The notes under the pieces were generated by a model. It saw only the letters and a list, made by a program, of their open reading frames with translations, did no database searches and was not told the DNA's origin. Positions 40,617-48,585 of a stretch of 54,184 nucleotides of DNA are shown one piece after another (the stretch's first letter is position 1; every line of letters begins with the position of its first letter). The stretch is from positions 1 through 54,184 of IMG/VR virus record IMGVR_UViG_3300017971_000339; one strand, written 5' to 3'. The position numbers and the translations under genes were made by a program. The DNA comes from a virus.

Positions 40617-41453
40617 TTAGAACGGGATCTCGTCATCCTGGATTGGATCGTTTTGCGGTGATTGCTGCTGGCGAGAATATCCACGATTTGATTTGCTTTG
40701 ATCTGCATTCTCAGGATGCAACCAATCCTCATCGTTATACCAATCGAGTGCCTCAACATTCAGTTGCGAGATGGTACGAGCGAGTTCATTCCCAATATAG
40801 GGGAGATTCGTAGCGTCCAGCCCATCCCGAATGAATAGCTGTGGATAGGTTTCCTTTCCGTGCGATCCTGCAAACTTGCTCACGTCACCAAATGTTCCGA
40901 TGGCGCAGTAGAAAAAATGAGCAGGGATTCCGGTATCGAATTTGCTGCAGAAATCCAGCCATTTCTCACGCGCTGTATTGAATTTCGAGGCTGTCCAGGA
41001 TTTCGTGGTTAGGATTGCAGGCGTTAGTGGTTCCAATCCATTCTTGGTTTTATTGGCAATATATACCAGGGTTTGTGATTGGCTCTTTCCATCTATCCAG
41101 CGAACCCGCCCACCAATTGGAGCGAATATCAGGAAACGCCAAGTGTAGATGTGATAAAACTCGTTGGGGATTGGAACGTAATTCTTGTCTTTTTTTGCGT
41201 GTGTTTCCTTGATTTCTGGAACTGGAATATCCAGTTTCTCGCAGAGCTTGTCCCAATCTGCGCAATCGATACCCCACCGCCCAAAATATTTGCTAGTGGG
41301 TTTTTGTTGCTCATCCAATGAATCTGGGTTCCCGTGTCGCCAGGAGATAAACGGCGCATCAAATGGCAGCTGTACCAAATTGCTTTGGTTTTCATTCTGG
41401 GTATACTCCTCATCTGCTAAAGATGAGTCAAAATTATATGGGTTGTCATTCAT
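40617..41453 (-). CDS. Single-stranded-DNA-binding-like protein with DDEIPF tail
   Basis: 278 residues. The last six residues DDEIPF match the acidic-tip-plus-IPF tail of bacterial SSB proteins, which recruits repair and replication enzymes. Before it lies a polar, disordered linker (SRQQQSPQNDPIQD). The body (30-230) is strand-rich (YTWRFLIFAPIGGRVRWIDG, QTLVYIANKTKNG), consistent with an OB-type fold. Located in the early operon with the SNF2 helicase. Fold assignment is inference; the tail is directly visible. Confidence 0.65.
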   Translation of the reverse strand: MNDNPYNFDSSLADEEYTQNENQSNLVQLPFDAPFISWRHGNPDSLDEQQKPTSKYFGRWGIDCADWDKLCEKLDIPVPEIKETHAKKDKNYVPIPNEFYHIYTWRFLIFAPIGGRVRWIDGKSQSQTLVYIANKTKNGLEPLTPAILTTKSWTASKFNTAREKWLDFCSKFDTGIPAHFFYCAIGTFGDVSKFAGSHGKETYPQLFIRDGLDATNLPYIGNELARTISQLNVEALDWYNDEDWLHPENADQSKSNRGYSRQQQSPQNDPIQDDEIPF

Positions 41454-41486
41454 TTGTAACTCCTTGAATTCTTTGTGTGTTTTGAA

Positions 41487-41951
41487 TTATTTACAGGAAA
41501 TATAAAAATCAATTAGATAGCGCATCTTGCGCGAATGATTTTTTCCTGGAACAGAGTCGAGAACTGCGCTCTGCTCCTCATTGATGTAAAAACCTCCTAG
41601 TTGGCGTGGATAATTCCCATCTTGCGCAGCTGTAAAATCTGGTTGCTGCTCTGCATGGGTTGAATAGAAATCAATCAGGAATCGGATTTTCTCAGAATAG
41701 AAAGTGAGTCCGGTTTCTGAGATTACATCTGCTTGATCTTGCGATACACGGAATCCATTTTTCAGGATGGGATACGTTGGGGGCATGGTGATTTCCTGCG
41801 CATCCTTGCCGAGATCTTGTTCCACTTGCTTTATGATTGCGCTAACCCGCTGTTTTGATACTCCGAATCGCTCCCCAATCTTGGAGAATGAGGGGCGATT
41901 TGGATCAATTGCAGCTTGATAGATTTGCATAGTCTTTTTTGTAATGCTCAT
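41487..41951 (-). CDS. HTH protein with a duplicated domain
   Basis: 154 residues. N-terminal HTH (about 21-45: SFSKIGERFGVSKQRVSAII). Two similar units follow: NGFRVSQDQADVISETGLTF then SEKIRFLIDFYS, and GGFYINEEQSAVLDSVPG then SRKMRYLIDFYI. Both read hydrophobic strand, short helix, then basic-R-Y/F-LIDFY. Probably a DNA-binding regulator of the early operon. Stop overlaps nothing, start overlaps the previous gene's end. Confidence 0.65.
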   Translation of the reverse strand: MSITKKTMQIYQAAIDPNRPSFSKIGERFGVSKQRVSAIIKQVEQDLGKDAQEITMPPTYPILKNGFRVSQDQADVISETGLTFYSEKIRFLIDFYSTHAEQQPDFTAAQDGNYPRQLGGFYINEEQSAVLDSVPGKNHSRKMRYLIDFYISCK

Positions 41952-42361
41952 TTGTTCTCCATTTCCCAGAGATGCGGGAATTCTGCTTGTACCTGCTCTA
42001 ATTTTGTGTATCCTGTTTTAGCGATTAATTCGCTAATAACCTGCTTGTCGTTGATCGCGCCGCGCTTTGAAAATGCAGCGATATTTTTTATCGTAACCCA
42101 TCGCCGAAAATTTCTTGCTTTGAGCGCATTTAATTCTGCTTGGCTCAACGCTAATTTTAGCAGCTGCGCAAGCATTTCGCGATCCAGTTGATTCTGCTCA
42201 TTCAATGAATTTAAAATGCAGCTTTGAGCGATCAATTCCGCTTTTTCTGATCCTAATAATTCGATGAGTTTATTCGTCGCGATCTTTGCATCCCATTCTG
42301 CGTTGCGGGTGCGTGCATGGGGGTCGTTGATTTGCTGGTTGGGATTTCGATTTGCTTTCAT
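41948..42361 (-). CDS. Hypothetical protein
   Basis: 137 residues, directly downstream of the 42395-42423 promoter, AAGGAGTTGAATT ribosome site. Basic N-terminus and helical body (ATNKLIELLGSEKAELIAQS) ending with HLWEMENK. First gene of this transcription unit. No recognised family. Confidence 0.65.
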   Translation of the reverse strand: MKANRNPNQQINDPHARTRNAEWDAKIATNKLIELLGSEKAELIAQSCILNSLNEQNQLDREMLAQLLKLALSQAELNALKARNFRRWVTIKNIAAFSKRGAINDKQVISELIAKTGYTKLEQVQAEFPHLWEMENK

Positions 42362-42394
42362 AATTCAACTCCTTTTGATTAATGATCTGCGATA

Positions 42395-42423
42395 ATCTTA
42401 TCACATTGTAGAATATGTGTCAA
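42395..42423 (-). promoter_or_regulatory. Early-type promoter P-left 2
   Basis: Minus strand TTGACA (42423-42418), 17 bp, TAAGAT (42400-42395). Spacer TATTCTACAAT-x-TGA and the downstream bases through GCAGATCA match the promoter at 45135-45163. Drives the genes from 42361 down to 39733. Confidence 0.75.
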
Positions 42424-42428
42424 TAGAA

Positions 42429-42671
42429 TTATGATGATTTCTCAGGATAATTCCAGACTACAAATCGGTGTGATCTCTTATTGAGAAATGCGGAAACAGC
42501 AATTTGTCCATGATCGAATATTGTTAGATAGCAATATTGAGATCTTTTCCCTGCTCCACTAATTTTACCCCCTCTGATAACATGACCAACTAATATTAGA
42601 ATTTCATTGAAATCAAGTTCTGTTCTGTTTTCTATGATAATTTTTTTGTCTTGCTCTTGCTGCTCGTCCAT
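42429..42671 (-). CDS. Small hypothetical protein
   Basis: 80 residues, ribosome site AAGGAGTAGAAA, 3 bp after the helicase stop. Sequence has EILILVGHVIRGGKISGAGK and QYCYLTIFDHGQIAVSAFLN, a compact strand-rich fold. No recognised family. Ends just 5 bp before the P-left 2 -35. Confidence 0.65.
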   Translation of the reverse strand: MDEQQEQDKKIIIENRTELDFNEILILVGHVIRGGKISGAGKRSQYCYLTIFDHGQIAVSAFLNKRSHRFVVWNYPEKSS

Positions 42672-42674
42672 TTT

Positions 42675-44894
42675 CTACTCCTTGATGGTTTCTCGAATAT
42701 CTTCTGTTTTCGATTTGATGATCTTGCTCAATTCTCCCAGAATGGAGAACTGTTGAGTTACGTTTTGTCCATCCAATGTTTGATGGGCTATTTTTGCTTT
42801 TTGTTCTAATAGGGAAATAATGTGTTCATCGATGGTATTTTCTGCAGCTAAGTGCCACGCTGTTACCGTTTCGGTTTGCCCGATGCGGTGAACTCGATCA
42901 ATTGCTTGTTCGATATCGTCCGGTGTCCAGGGGAACTCCATAATCGCGACATTGCTGGCAGCGGTAAGCGTAATGGCAACTCCTGCAGCTTGCATGTTTC
43001 CTACGAATAAGCGAATGCGTGAGTTGTTCTGGAATTCATCGATAGCATTCTGCCGTTTCTTGTCGCTCATCCCGCCCCTGATCATTACCGCTTGATCTGA
43101 GAAAGCAGCGAAAAGCGCTCCTGTAATTTCTCGATGGGTTGCAAATACTACCAACTTTTCTCCGCTTTGCAGGAATTCTCTAATCCATTCGATGGTTGCT
43201 GGAAGTTTCCCGCGCGCAGCTGCTTGTTTAGCTTTTTCGATAGCAGCGAGGTGTTCTGTTCCGGTCGTATTCGCTGCAACGTTGATATATTCTTCGTATG
43301 CTGCGCGCTCGCTCTCTGAGAATTCTAAAACGATAGTTGCTCTCATTTTCTCAGGTAGTTCGCTCATAACTTCGCGCTTGGTTCTGCGCGTAACCCAGGG
43401 CTTGATTTTCTCATGAAGTTCGTCAAGGTTTCGAGCTGCTCCCAATCCATAACCCCGCGCGAATGAATTATAGCGAGTGGCAAATTGGAACCAGTTACCC
43501 CAGGATGCTGGATCGATGGCATTCAAATGGGTGAATAATTCCATTGGTCGATTCCGGATGGGCGTTCCGGTCATTGGGATGTATGCTTTGGCAATTTTTG
43601 CCAATCCTACCATTTCTGAATTTTTTGGATCTCCCACAATCGCTTTAGTGCGCTGTGCTTTGGGGTTCTTGATTTTATGCGCCTCATCTACGATGAGCGC
43701 TTTAGGTTCAATCTCTGCGAGCACAGGATACCAATATGAGAGAATATGGTAATTGATAATCAGGATAGTAGCATCTTTGATCAAGTTGATATCAGGTTTC
43801 TGCCCCTGCAGGATTTGTACCACTTCTGGATTTGTCATAAATTTTTTGATTTCTCTTGACCAATTTATTTTCGCTGCAGCTGGAACCACGATAATTGCGG
43901 GGCGCAACTCTGGGTGCAGCTGCAGATACCCAAGTGCTTGGGCTGTTTTTCCTAATCCCATCTTATCGGTGATGAAATGTCGTCCACCAGAGCGCTCAAT
44001 ATTTTCAACTCCTGCTCGTTGAAATGGGAAGAGGCTTGTTCGCATCCCGGGTACATCGAAATCGGTAGATGCTGCTCTGCTGGCATTTTTCGCAACTTCA
44101 ATCTTTTGCAATTCGGCGTTGAAATCCTGCGTGAAATGGCAATCTGCGAATAATTCCCTTACTCTCTCAATTTCTGTGAGCGGGCTTTCCCAGGGTTTAC
44201 CAGTTATATTGCTATTCCATTTGCGTTCTAATTTATCGATGCGGGTTCTATAATCGGTTCCCTTTGCGATGGCCATTCCAAAATAATAGCGTATTTTTCC
44301 ATCCTCAACTGTAATTTTTGGCTTGCTCGCATTATTGGTGACGGTTACTTTGTGATTTGGATCTCGTTCGATCTTATCAACCAAATCGAGAAAAGCAGGA
44401 GCATATTTCCAATCTGGGCGACCCCCGAATAGCTGCTGTACTTTGAGCGCATCGCTCGCGTTGGCAATCCAGGGTAAATCTTTGATGTTAGGGTCCCATC
44501 TGCGAAATGATAGTTCGTCCAGCTTTGCGCGATCTGCGGTGCTTGGCTTGCCCCCGAATACTATCAGGATTTGACCTCCATCCAATGAGATATATTTGGT
44601 TTTCCCGTTGCTGGATTTTTTGCTCTGCTCAAATTGGGCTGCGTCAAATGGGGGAATCTCGAATGGAATTTGGCGCTTATAGAAAGTTGCCATTTTCCAA
44701 GCTGCTTTGAATTGATTGGGGGTCAAATCGCCTTTGGTTTGAATCCATTGGGCCATGCTCTTGCCGAAAGCGGTATCAAATGAATTGAACCCCGCGTCGT
44801 CTTTTTTGGATGCCCCATCGCAATTTGCAGCAAGAATCAAAATTGCATCCTGAACTTGCTCTTGAACCTCTTTAAGATTGATTTTCTTATTCAT
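42675..44894 (-). CDS. SNF2-family DNA helicase/translocase with duplicated N-terminal module
   Basis: 739 residues. ATP-driven dsDNA translocase. C-terminal motor shows DKMGLGKT (310-317, motif I), DEAHKIKN (403-410, motif II), TGTPIRNR (442-449, motif III) and the C-lobe ...AASNVAIMEFPWTPDDIEQA...DRVHRIGQ (645-673). The N-terminus has two similar modules: 97-157 (K-Y-I-S-L-D-G...FRRWDPNIKDLPW) and 191-252 (K-P-K-I-T-V...ERKWNSNITGKPW), each ending in a short helix ahead of V-x-x-L-F. They recall the HARP-like DNA-binding modules of SMARCAL1-type proteins. Likely processes stalled or recombining phage DNA. Confidence 0.8.
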   Translation of the reverse strand: MNKKINLKEVQEQVQDAILILAANCDGASKKDDAGFNSFDTAFGKSMAQWIQTKGDLTPNQFKAAWKMATFYKRQIPFEIPPFDAAQFEQSKKSSNGKTKYISLDGGQILIVFGGKPSTADRAKLDELSFRRWDPNIKDLPWIANASDALKVQQLFGGRPDWKYAPAFLDLVDKIERDPNHKVTVTNNASKPKITVEDGKIRYYFGMAIAKGTDYRTRIDKLERKWNSNITGKPWESPLTEIERVRELFADCHFTQDFNAELQKIEVAKNASRAASTDFDVPGMRTSLFPFQRAGVENIERSGGRHFITDKMGLGKTAQALGYLQLHPELRPAIIVVPAAAKINWSREIKKFMTNPEVVQILQGQKPDINLIKDATILIINYHILSYWYPVLAEIEPKALIVDEAHKIKNPKAQRTKAIVGDPKNSEMVGLAKIAKAYIPMTGTPIRNRPMELFTHLNAIDPASWGNWFQFATRYNSFARGYGLGAARNLDELHEKIKPWVTRRTKREVMSELPEKMRATIVLEFSESERAAYEEYINVAANTTGTEHLAAIEKAKQAAARGKLPATIEWIREFLQSGEKLVVFATHREITGALFAAFSDQAVMIRGGMSDKKRQNAIDEFQNNSRIRLFVGNMQAAGVAITLTAASNVAIMEFPWTPDDIEQAIDRVHRIGQTETVTAWHLAAENTIDEHIISLLEQKAKIAHQTLDGQNVTQQFSILGELSKIIKSKTEDIRETIKE

Positions 44895-45102
44895 TTTTCA
44901 CCCAGATTGAACCCTCGTGAGAAATCTCTACCCCATTCCGTCCGATTCTTTTCCATTCAAGTTCAATTCTCCATTGACCATGAATATAGCGAGCATCAAC
45001 CGCTTTCAAGCTGTGAGATCTGGTTCCGAACCAAATATCCCCACGCAAATTTTGCTGATTGCCTTCTTCTAATGCTTTTTGAATCGCTTGCTCTTTATTC
45101 AT
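44887..45102 (-). CDS. 71-residue hypothetical protein, first in leftward early operon
   Basis: ATG 45102 after AAGGAGTTCGGAA (the frame's earlier start lacks a site). Strand-rich: KGQWRIELEWKRIG-like segment YIHGQWRIELEWKRIGRNGV, ending GSIWVKNE. Overlaps the helicase start by 8 bp. Role unknown; co-regulated with the helicase. Confidence 0.65.
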   Translation of the reverse strand: MNKEQAIQKALEEGNQQNLRGDIWFGTRSHSLKAVDARYIHGQWRIELEWKRIGRNGVEISHEGSIWVKNE

Positions 45103-45134
45103 TTCCGAACTCCTTATTAAGTTGATCTGCTCCA

Positions 45135-45163
45135 ATCTTATCAGATTGTAGAATACCTGTCAA
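45135..45163 (-). promoter_or_regulatory. Early-type promoter P-left 1
   Basis: Minus strand TTGACA (45163-45158), 17 bp, TAAGAT (45140-45135), continuing TGGAGCAGATCA. A second TTGACA starts 17 bp upstream (45180-45175) without a matching -10. Drives the helicase operon. Confidence 0.8.
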
Positions 45164-45194
45164 TAGATTAGATGTGTCAATAACGGAATCCATA

Positions 45195-45223
45195 TTGACA
45201 GAAAAATGGTTGTCGGCTAAGAT
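45195..45223 (+). promoter_or_regulatory. Early-type promoter P-right
   Basis: TTGACA (45195-45200), 17 bp, TAAGAT (45218-45223), then TGGAGCGCGAG. It is divergent from P-left 1; the two -35 boxes are 31 bp apart. Predicted start near 45230, giving a leader of about 150 nt before the initiator gene. Confidence 0.8.
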
Positions 45224-45265
45224 TGGAGCGCGAGAGTTAATACCGTTTCTAATTGAATATTTTCT

Positions 45266-45366
45266 AAAACCCGTTTTACTCTGGGGCTTTTTGCCCCACT
45301 GTCATGGTATTTTCTCTCGCAAAGACTACACCTGGGCAGGCCTCAGAATAAAGCGGGTTTTCTTTT
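45266..45366 (+). ncRNA. Structured leader RNA with terminator-like 3' end (attenuator candidate)
   Basis: An 18-nt left arm 45266-45283 pairs with 45344-45361 (16 Watson-Crick, one G-U, one mismatch) around a 60-nt interior. Inside is a GGGGC-TTTTT-GCCCC hairpin (45283-45297). The right arm ends in GCGGG followed by TTTTCTTTT (45358-45366), as in intrinsic terminators. The next start codon is 11 bp further. Probably a switch controlling early rightward read-through. Confidence 0.6.
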
Positions 45367-45377
45367 AAGGATAAGGA

Positions 45378-46244
45378 ATGAATAAAATCGAAGGATTTAC
45401 ACCGGTATCTGATCATCTCATTGACGAATTCGATTTATTGACCGCAGTTATATACGGAAAAATTTGGCGTTATTGGGATGCTTACGGGAAATGCTCTGCA
45501 GCCAATAAGCGATTAGCCGATGAACTGGATATTTCTGCGAGAACTGTAGTCCGAAAGTGCAAGCTATTAGAAAGCGGTGGATATATTGAAAAATTGAGAG
45601 CGGGGAAATCTGCAGGAAAGCCAAATATCTGGGTTCCAACTGGCAAGATCGCATACAGAACTATCATAAAAGAAACCATCGATGGTGTGACAGAGAGTCC
45701 TACCCCTATGACTCAGAGTCACAGGGGGTGTGACACAGAGTCCCACAAAGATACTACTATAGAAAGAGATATAGAAATCTTTTCATCTGCTGGCGCAGAT
45801 AACGGGGAGTTTGATCCTTTTGCAGGTTTGAGTTTTGGCAGTAATGGGAATGGGAAACCGAAAACCGAAAAACAGAAAACCGAATATGTCCGGAATATGG
45901 AGTTACTAGAAAGCGCTTTTTCAGCTGCGCGTGGGTGCGCTCTCCCAGATTGGGAGCGAGATCCAAAAGGGAGCAACAAGCGGTGGAGAATGCCACTTGC
46001 AAGAATGTGGCGTAAAGCGGAGCAGGATACACAATTTGTCAAGCGGGGAATTTACGAAATCACCAAACAATTTATATCGGATAATATGACTTTCGATGCG
46101 CCTGATCAAATTGAGAAAACGTTTGGTTCGTGGATGATTGACCAAAAAAATGGAAATGGACACGGAGTAGATGTTCCTGCAGCTGTGATTGTTGCTCCTG
46201 CAGAAGATAAACGCAAAAATATATTAGAATTACAAAGGAGTTGA
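45378..46244 (+). CDS. Replication initiator-type winged-helix protein
   Basis: 288 residues. N-terminal wHTH (about 40-90: NKRLADELDISARTVVRKCK, LESGGYIEKLRAGK). A linker with Ser/Thr/His-rich T-E-S-P and Q-S-H-R-G repeats (104-126). The C-terminal half (about 175-265) is helical, with WRMPLARMWRKAEQDTQF, reminiscent of the DnaD/phage O-type initiators or helicase loaders that recruit DnaB. The DnaB helicase lies shortly downstream. AAGGATAAGGA ribosome site. Confidence 0.65.
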   Translation: MNKIEGFTPVSDHLIDEFDLLTAVIYGKIWRYWDAYGKCSAANKRLADELDISARTVVRKCKLLESGGYIEKLRAGKSAGKPNIWVPTGKIAYRTIIKETIDGVTESPTPMTQSHRGCDTESHKDTTIERDIEIFSSAGADNGEFDPFAGLSFGSNGNGKPKTEKQKTEYVRNMELLESAFSAARGCALPDWERDPKGSNKRWRMPLARMWRKAEQDTQFVKRGIYEITKQFISDNMTFDAPDQIEKTFGSWMIDQKNGNGHGVDVPAAVIVAPAEDKRKNILELQRS

Positions 46245-46246
46245 TC

Positions 46247-46405
46247 ATGGGTATCATAAAAGGTTTTTTGTTGCTCATCTGTACGCTTATTTTTGGAGCA
46301 TCCTTGATTTTGATTTGCGCTCCACAGATTCAAGGTGGATGGGGAATCGGGATGATTGGAATAGTAGCATCCTGCATTGCTGGCGGGATTGTTGCAAAAC
46401 TATAA
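46247..46405 (+). CDS. 52-residue two-pass membrane peptide
   Basis: ATG 46247 follows AAAGGAGTTGATC, the operon's standard site. Hydrophobic segments about 6-24 and 33-49 separated by a short CAPQIQGG turn. It lies between the initiator and DnaB genes. Function unknown. The coding potential is supported by its strong ribosome site and exact fit between genes. Confidence 0.6.
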   Translation: MGIIKGFLLLICTLIFGASLILICAPQIQGGWGIGMIGIVASCIAGGIVAKL

Positions 46406-46431
46406 TAGATCGATTTATAAGGAGTTGAAAA

Positions 46432-47823
46432 ATGGAACCGCAAACTGTACCGCATTCTATTGAGAGCGAGGAGAGTTTAATTGGATCGCTGCTCATTGCA
46501 CCGGAATTGCTGCGCGAGATTCGGGCGATCATCCAACCGGAGCAACTATTCATCCATCGTTACCGCTGGATTTATCAAGCGATTATAAATCTGGCAGATA
46601 AGAGAATGAGCATTGATGTTCTTACCATATCAAATGAACTTGGAGCGCTGAATCAACTGGAAGAGATCGGGGGTATATCTGAATTGACTCGCCTCATGGG
46701 ATATGTACCAAGCGCTCTTCACGCAGAGAGTTATGCGCAGATTATCAACGGAGATTTTGTTCGCCGACAAATGATCGAATACGCAAATAATATCGTAAAA
46801 ATGGCATACGGAGAGCAATACGCACTTGATAAAATACAGGAGCGCTCCTGGAAGTTGCTACAAGATGTTTTTTCTGGGATTGCTGATAATCAATCTGGCA
46901 TATATGCTGCAGCTGCAGCGGACAAGCAATACGAACGCATGGAGAAAATAGCCAACGGAGCTGATCCTGGAATACCCACCGGATTGAAAGACCTTGATTA
47001 TCTGTTGAACGGGGGAGCGCGTGGAGGAGATCTGGTTTTAATTGCTGGCCGGCCAGGAATGGGAAAAACCGCGCTTATGCTGGATTTCTTCAAGTATGCG
47101 GTATCCAACAATAATAACGAAAAATACGATGTGTTCTTTTCCCTGGAAATGCCTAATGAGCAACTAACAGACAGATTGGTTGCGAAGGATGGAATCAACT
47201 CCAACAATATTCGGCGGGGGTTATTGGAAGATATAGAGCATCCAATATATACAAATGCTCTGGACACTATTTCTAAACAGAAATTTATCTTGGATGATAC
47301 GCCAGGATTGACTCCTGCGCAGCTGCGTTCTAAGTTGTCAAAGATTGCAGCGAAACATCCACTAGGAAATGTGTACGTGGATTATATCCAGTTGATGGAA
47401 GCGGGAATCAAATCCGATAATCGCGTGAGTGAGGTATCCTATATTTCCAGGCAGCTGAAACTCATCGCCAGGGAATTCGGGATTATTCTATATGCAGGAG
47501 CGCAATTATCGAGAAAATGCGAGGAACGATCTAATAAGCGTCCCCTGCTTGCTGATCTGCGCGAGAGTGGATCATTGGAGCAAGACGCGGATATTGTAAT
47601 CTTCGTTTATCGCCCCGAACTTTATTACGACAAACCTGAATATCAGAATCTAGCAGAATTGATTGTGGGCAAGCATCGCAACGGATCAATCGGAACCGTA
47701 TCAACCATATTCCGTAAAAACTTTATGCGCTTTGAGAATGCGGATGTCAGAACGGTTGATTTGAACGCAGAACCTATCAAGCCCATCGATGACGATAAGA
47801 TGCTGCGAGAGATTGCAATCTGA
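46432..47823 (+). CDS. dnaB: Replicative DNA helicase, DnaB family
   Basis: 463 residues. Unwinds DNA ahead of the fork as a hexamer. N-terminal domain (8-110: SIESEESLIGSLLIAPELL), linker, RecA-like motor with Walker A GRPGMGKT (206-213), FSLEM (about 235-239), Walker B VYVDYIQLME (about 314-323) and ESGSLEQDAD (about 379-388), with GKHRNG near the C-terminus. Length and motifs are full. No primase is visible, so it probably cooperates with the host primase. AAGGAGTTGAAAA ribosome site. Confidence 0.95.
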   Translation: MEPQTVPHSIESEESLIGSLLIAPELLREIRAIIQPEQLFIHRYRWIYQAIINLADKRMSIDVLTISNELGALNQLEEIGGISELTRLMGYVPSALHAESYAQIINGDFVRRQMIEYANNIVKMAYGEQYALDKIQERSWKLLQDVFSGIADNQSGIYAAAAADKQYERMEKIANGADPGIPTGLKDLDYLLNGGARGGDLVLIAGRPGMGKTALMLDFFKYAVSNNNNEKYDVFFSLEMPNEQLTDRLVAKDGINSNNIRRGLLEDIEHPIYTNALDTISKQKFILDDTPGLTPAQLRSKLSKIAAKHPLGNVYVDYIQLMEAGIKSDNRVSEVSYISRQLKLIAREFGIILYAGAQLSRKCEERSNKRPLLADLRESGSLEQDADIVIFVYRPELYYDKPEYQNLAELIVGKHRNGSIGTVSTIFRKNFMRFENADVRTVDLNAEPIKPIDDDKMLREIAI

Positions 47824-48518
47824 TGTGGACTTATTACGGGAGCAAGGCAAGTATTGTGAAATTCTACCCCGCGCCAAAATACGATAAGATTATCGAACCA
47901 TTTGCAGGAACAGCGCGTTATGCGTTGCGATATTTCGAGCGGGATGTTCTTCTGGTTGACAAATACGATGTGATTGTAAAAATTTGGAAATGGTTACAGG
48001 AATGCTCTACAAATGATATTGAGCGGTTGCCTCATTTCTTGGACCCTGGTAAATCGCTTGACGATTTTACATTTGATTGTGATGAGGCAAAATGGTTGAT
48101 GGGTTTTTTGATTGGATTCGGAATGGAGCGCCCCCGCTTGACCGCTGGCGTAGTCAGGATGAGAGCGCGACCGAACCACATTAATTATTCGTTGAACCGT
48201 ATCTCTGCAAATCTTCACAAGATTAGACACTGGAAAATTATACAGGGATGCTATACTGAAATTGAAAATCAGGATGCAACGTGGTTCATTGATCCACCTT
48301 ATCAGCATGGAGGGGAGTACTACAAAGAGAGCGATATAAATTATCCTGCGCTTGCAAATTGGTGTAGATCTCGTTCCGGTCAAGTTATGGTTTGTGAGAA
48401 TGACAAAGCGGATTGGATGGAATTTGAATTCCTTAAATCTCATAAGACTGCAACGGGAATTCAACGTGATATGCTGTGGAGCAACGAACCATTTGACAAG
48501 CAGCTGCATATGTTCTAG
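47823..48518 (+). CDS. D12-class adenine DNA methyltransferase (Dam-like)
   Basis: 231 residues, ATG overlapping the DnaB stop (TGATG). Methylates adenine N6 using SAM. WTYYGSK (2-8) is the D12 start motif, EPFAGTARYAL (25-35) the SAM-binding F-x-G-x-G-type loop, and DPPY (157-160) the catalytic motif. About 50 residues shorter than E. coli Dam, mainly in the target-recognition part. It may protect phage DNA or time replication. Target sequence unknown, though GATC is common in the window. Confidence 0.85.
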   Translation: MWTYYGSKASIVKFYPAPKYDKIIEPFAGTARYALRYFERDVLLVDKYDVIVKIWKWLQECSTNDIERLPHFLDPGKSLDDFTFDCDEAKWLMGFLIGFGMERPRLTAGVVRMRARPNHINYSLNRISANLHKIRHWKIIQGCYTEIENQDATWFIDPPYQHGGEYYKESDINYPALANWCRSRSGQVMVCENDKADWMEFEFLKSHKTATGIQRDMLWSNEPFDKQLHMF

Positions 48519-48521
48519 GGA

Positions 48522-48565
48522 TTGGCAATAATTGCCAAAGTCTATTGACGAATATATGATATAAT
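48522..48565 (+). promoter_or_regulatory. Palindrome TTGGCAAT-A-ATTGCCAA with extended -10 promoter
   Basis: TTGGCAAT (48522-48529), A, ATTGCCAA (48531-48538) is a perfect 8-bp palindrome. TG-A-TATAAT (48557-48565) is a consensus extended -10. No -35 at 17 bp, so an activator binding the palindrome or the extended -10 alone would be needed. Precedes the ASCH gene. Confidence 0.55.
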
Positions 48566-48585
48566 CAGTAGCAAGGAGTTGAAAA

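Noticed and set aside
48545-48565. TTGACG plus TATAAT as a classic promoter
   Set aside because: Spacing is only 9 bp, too short; an extended -10 reading is more plausible.
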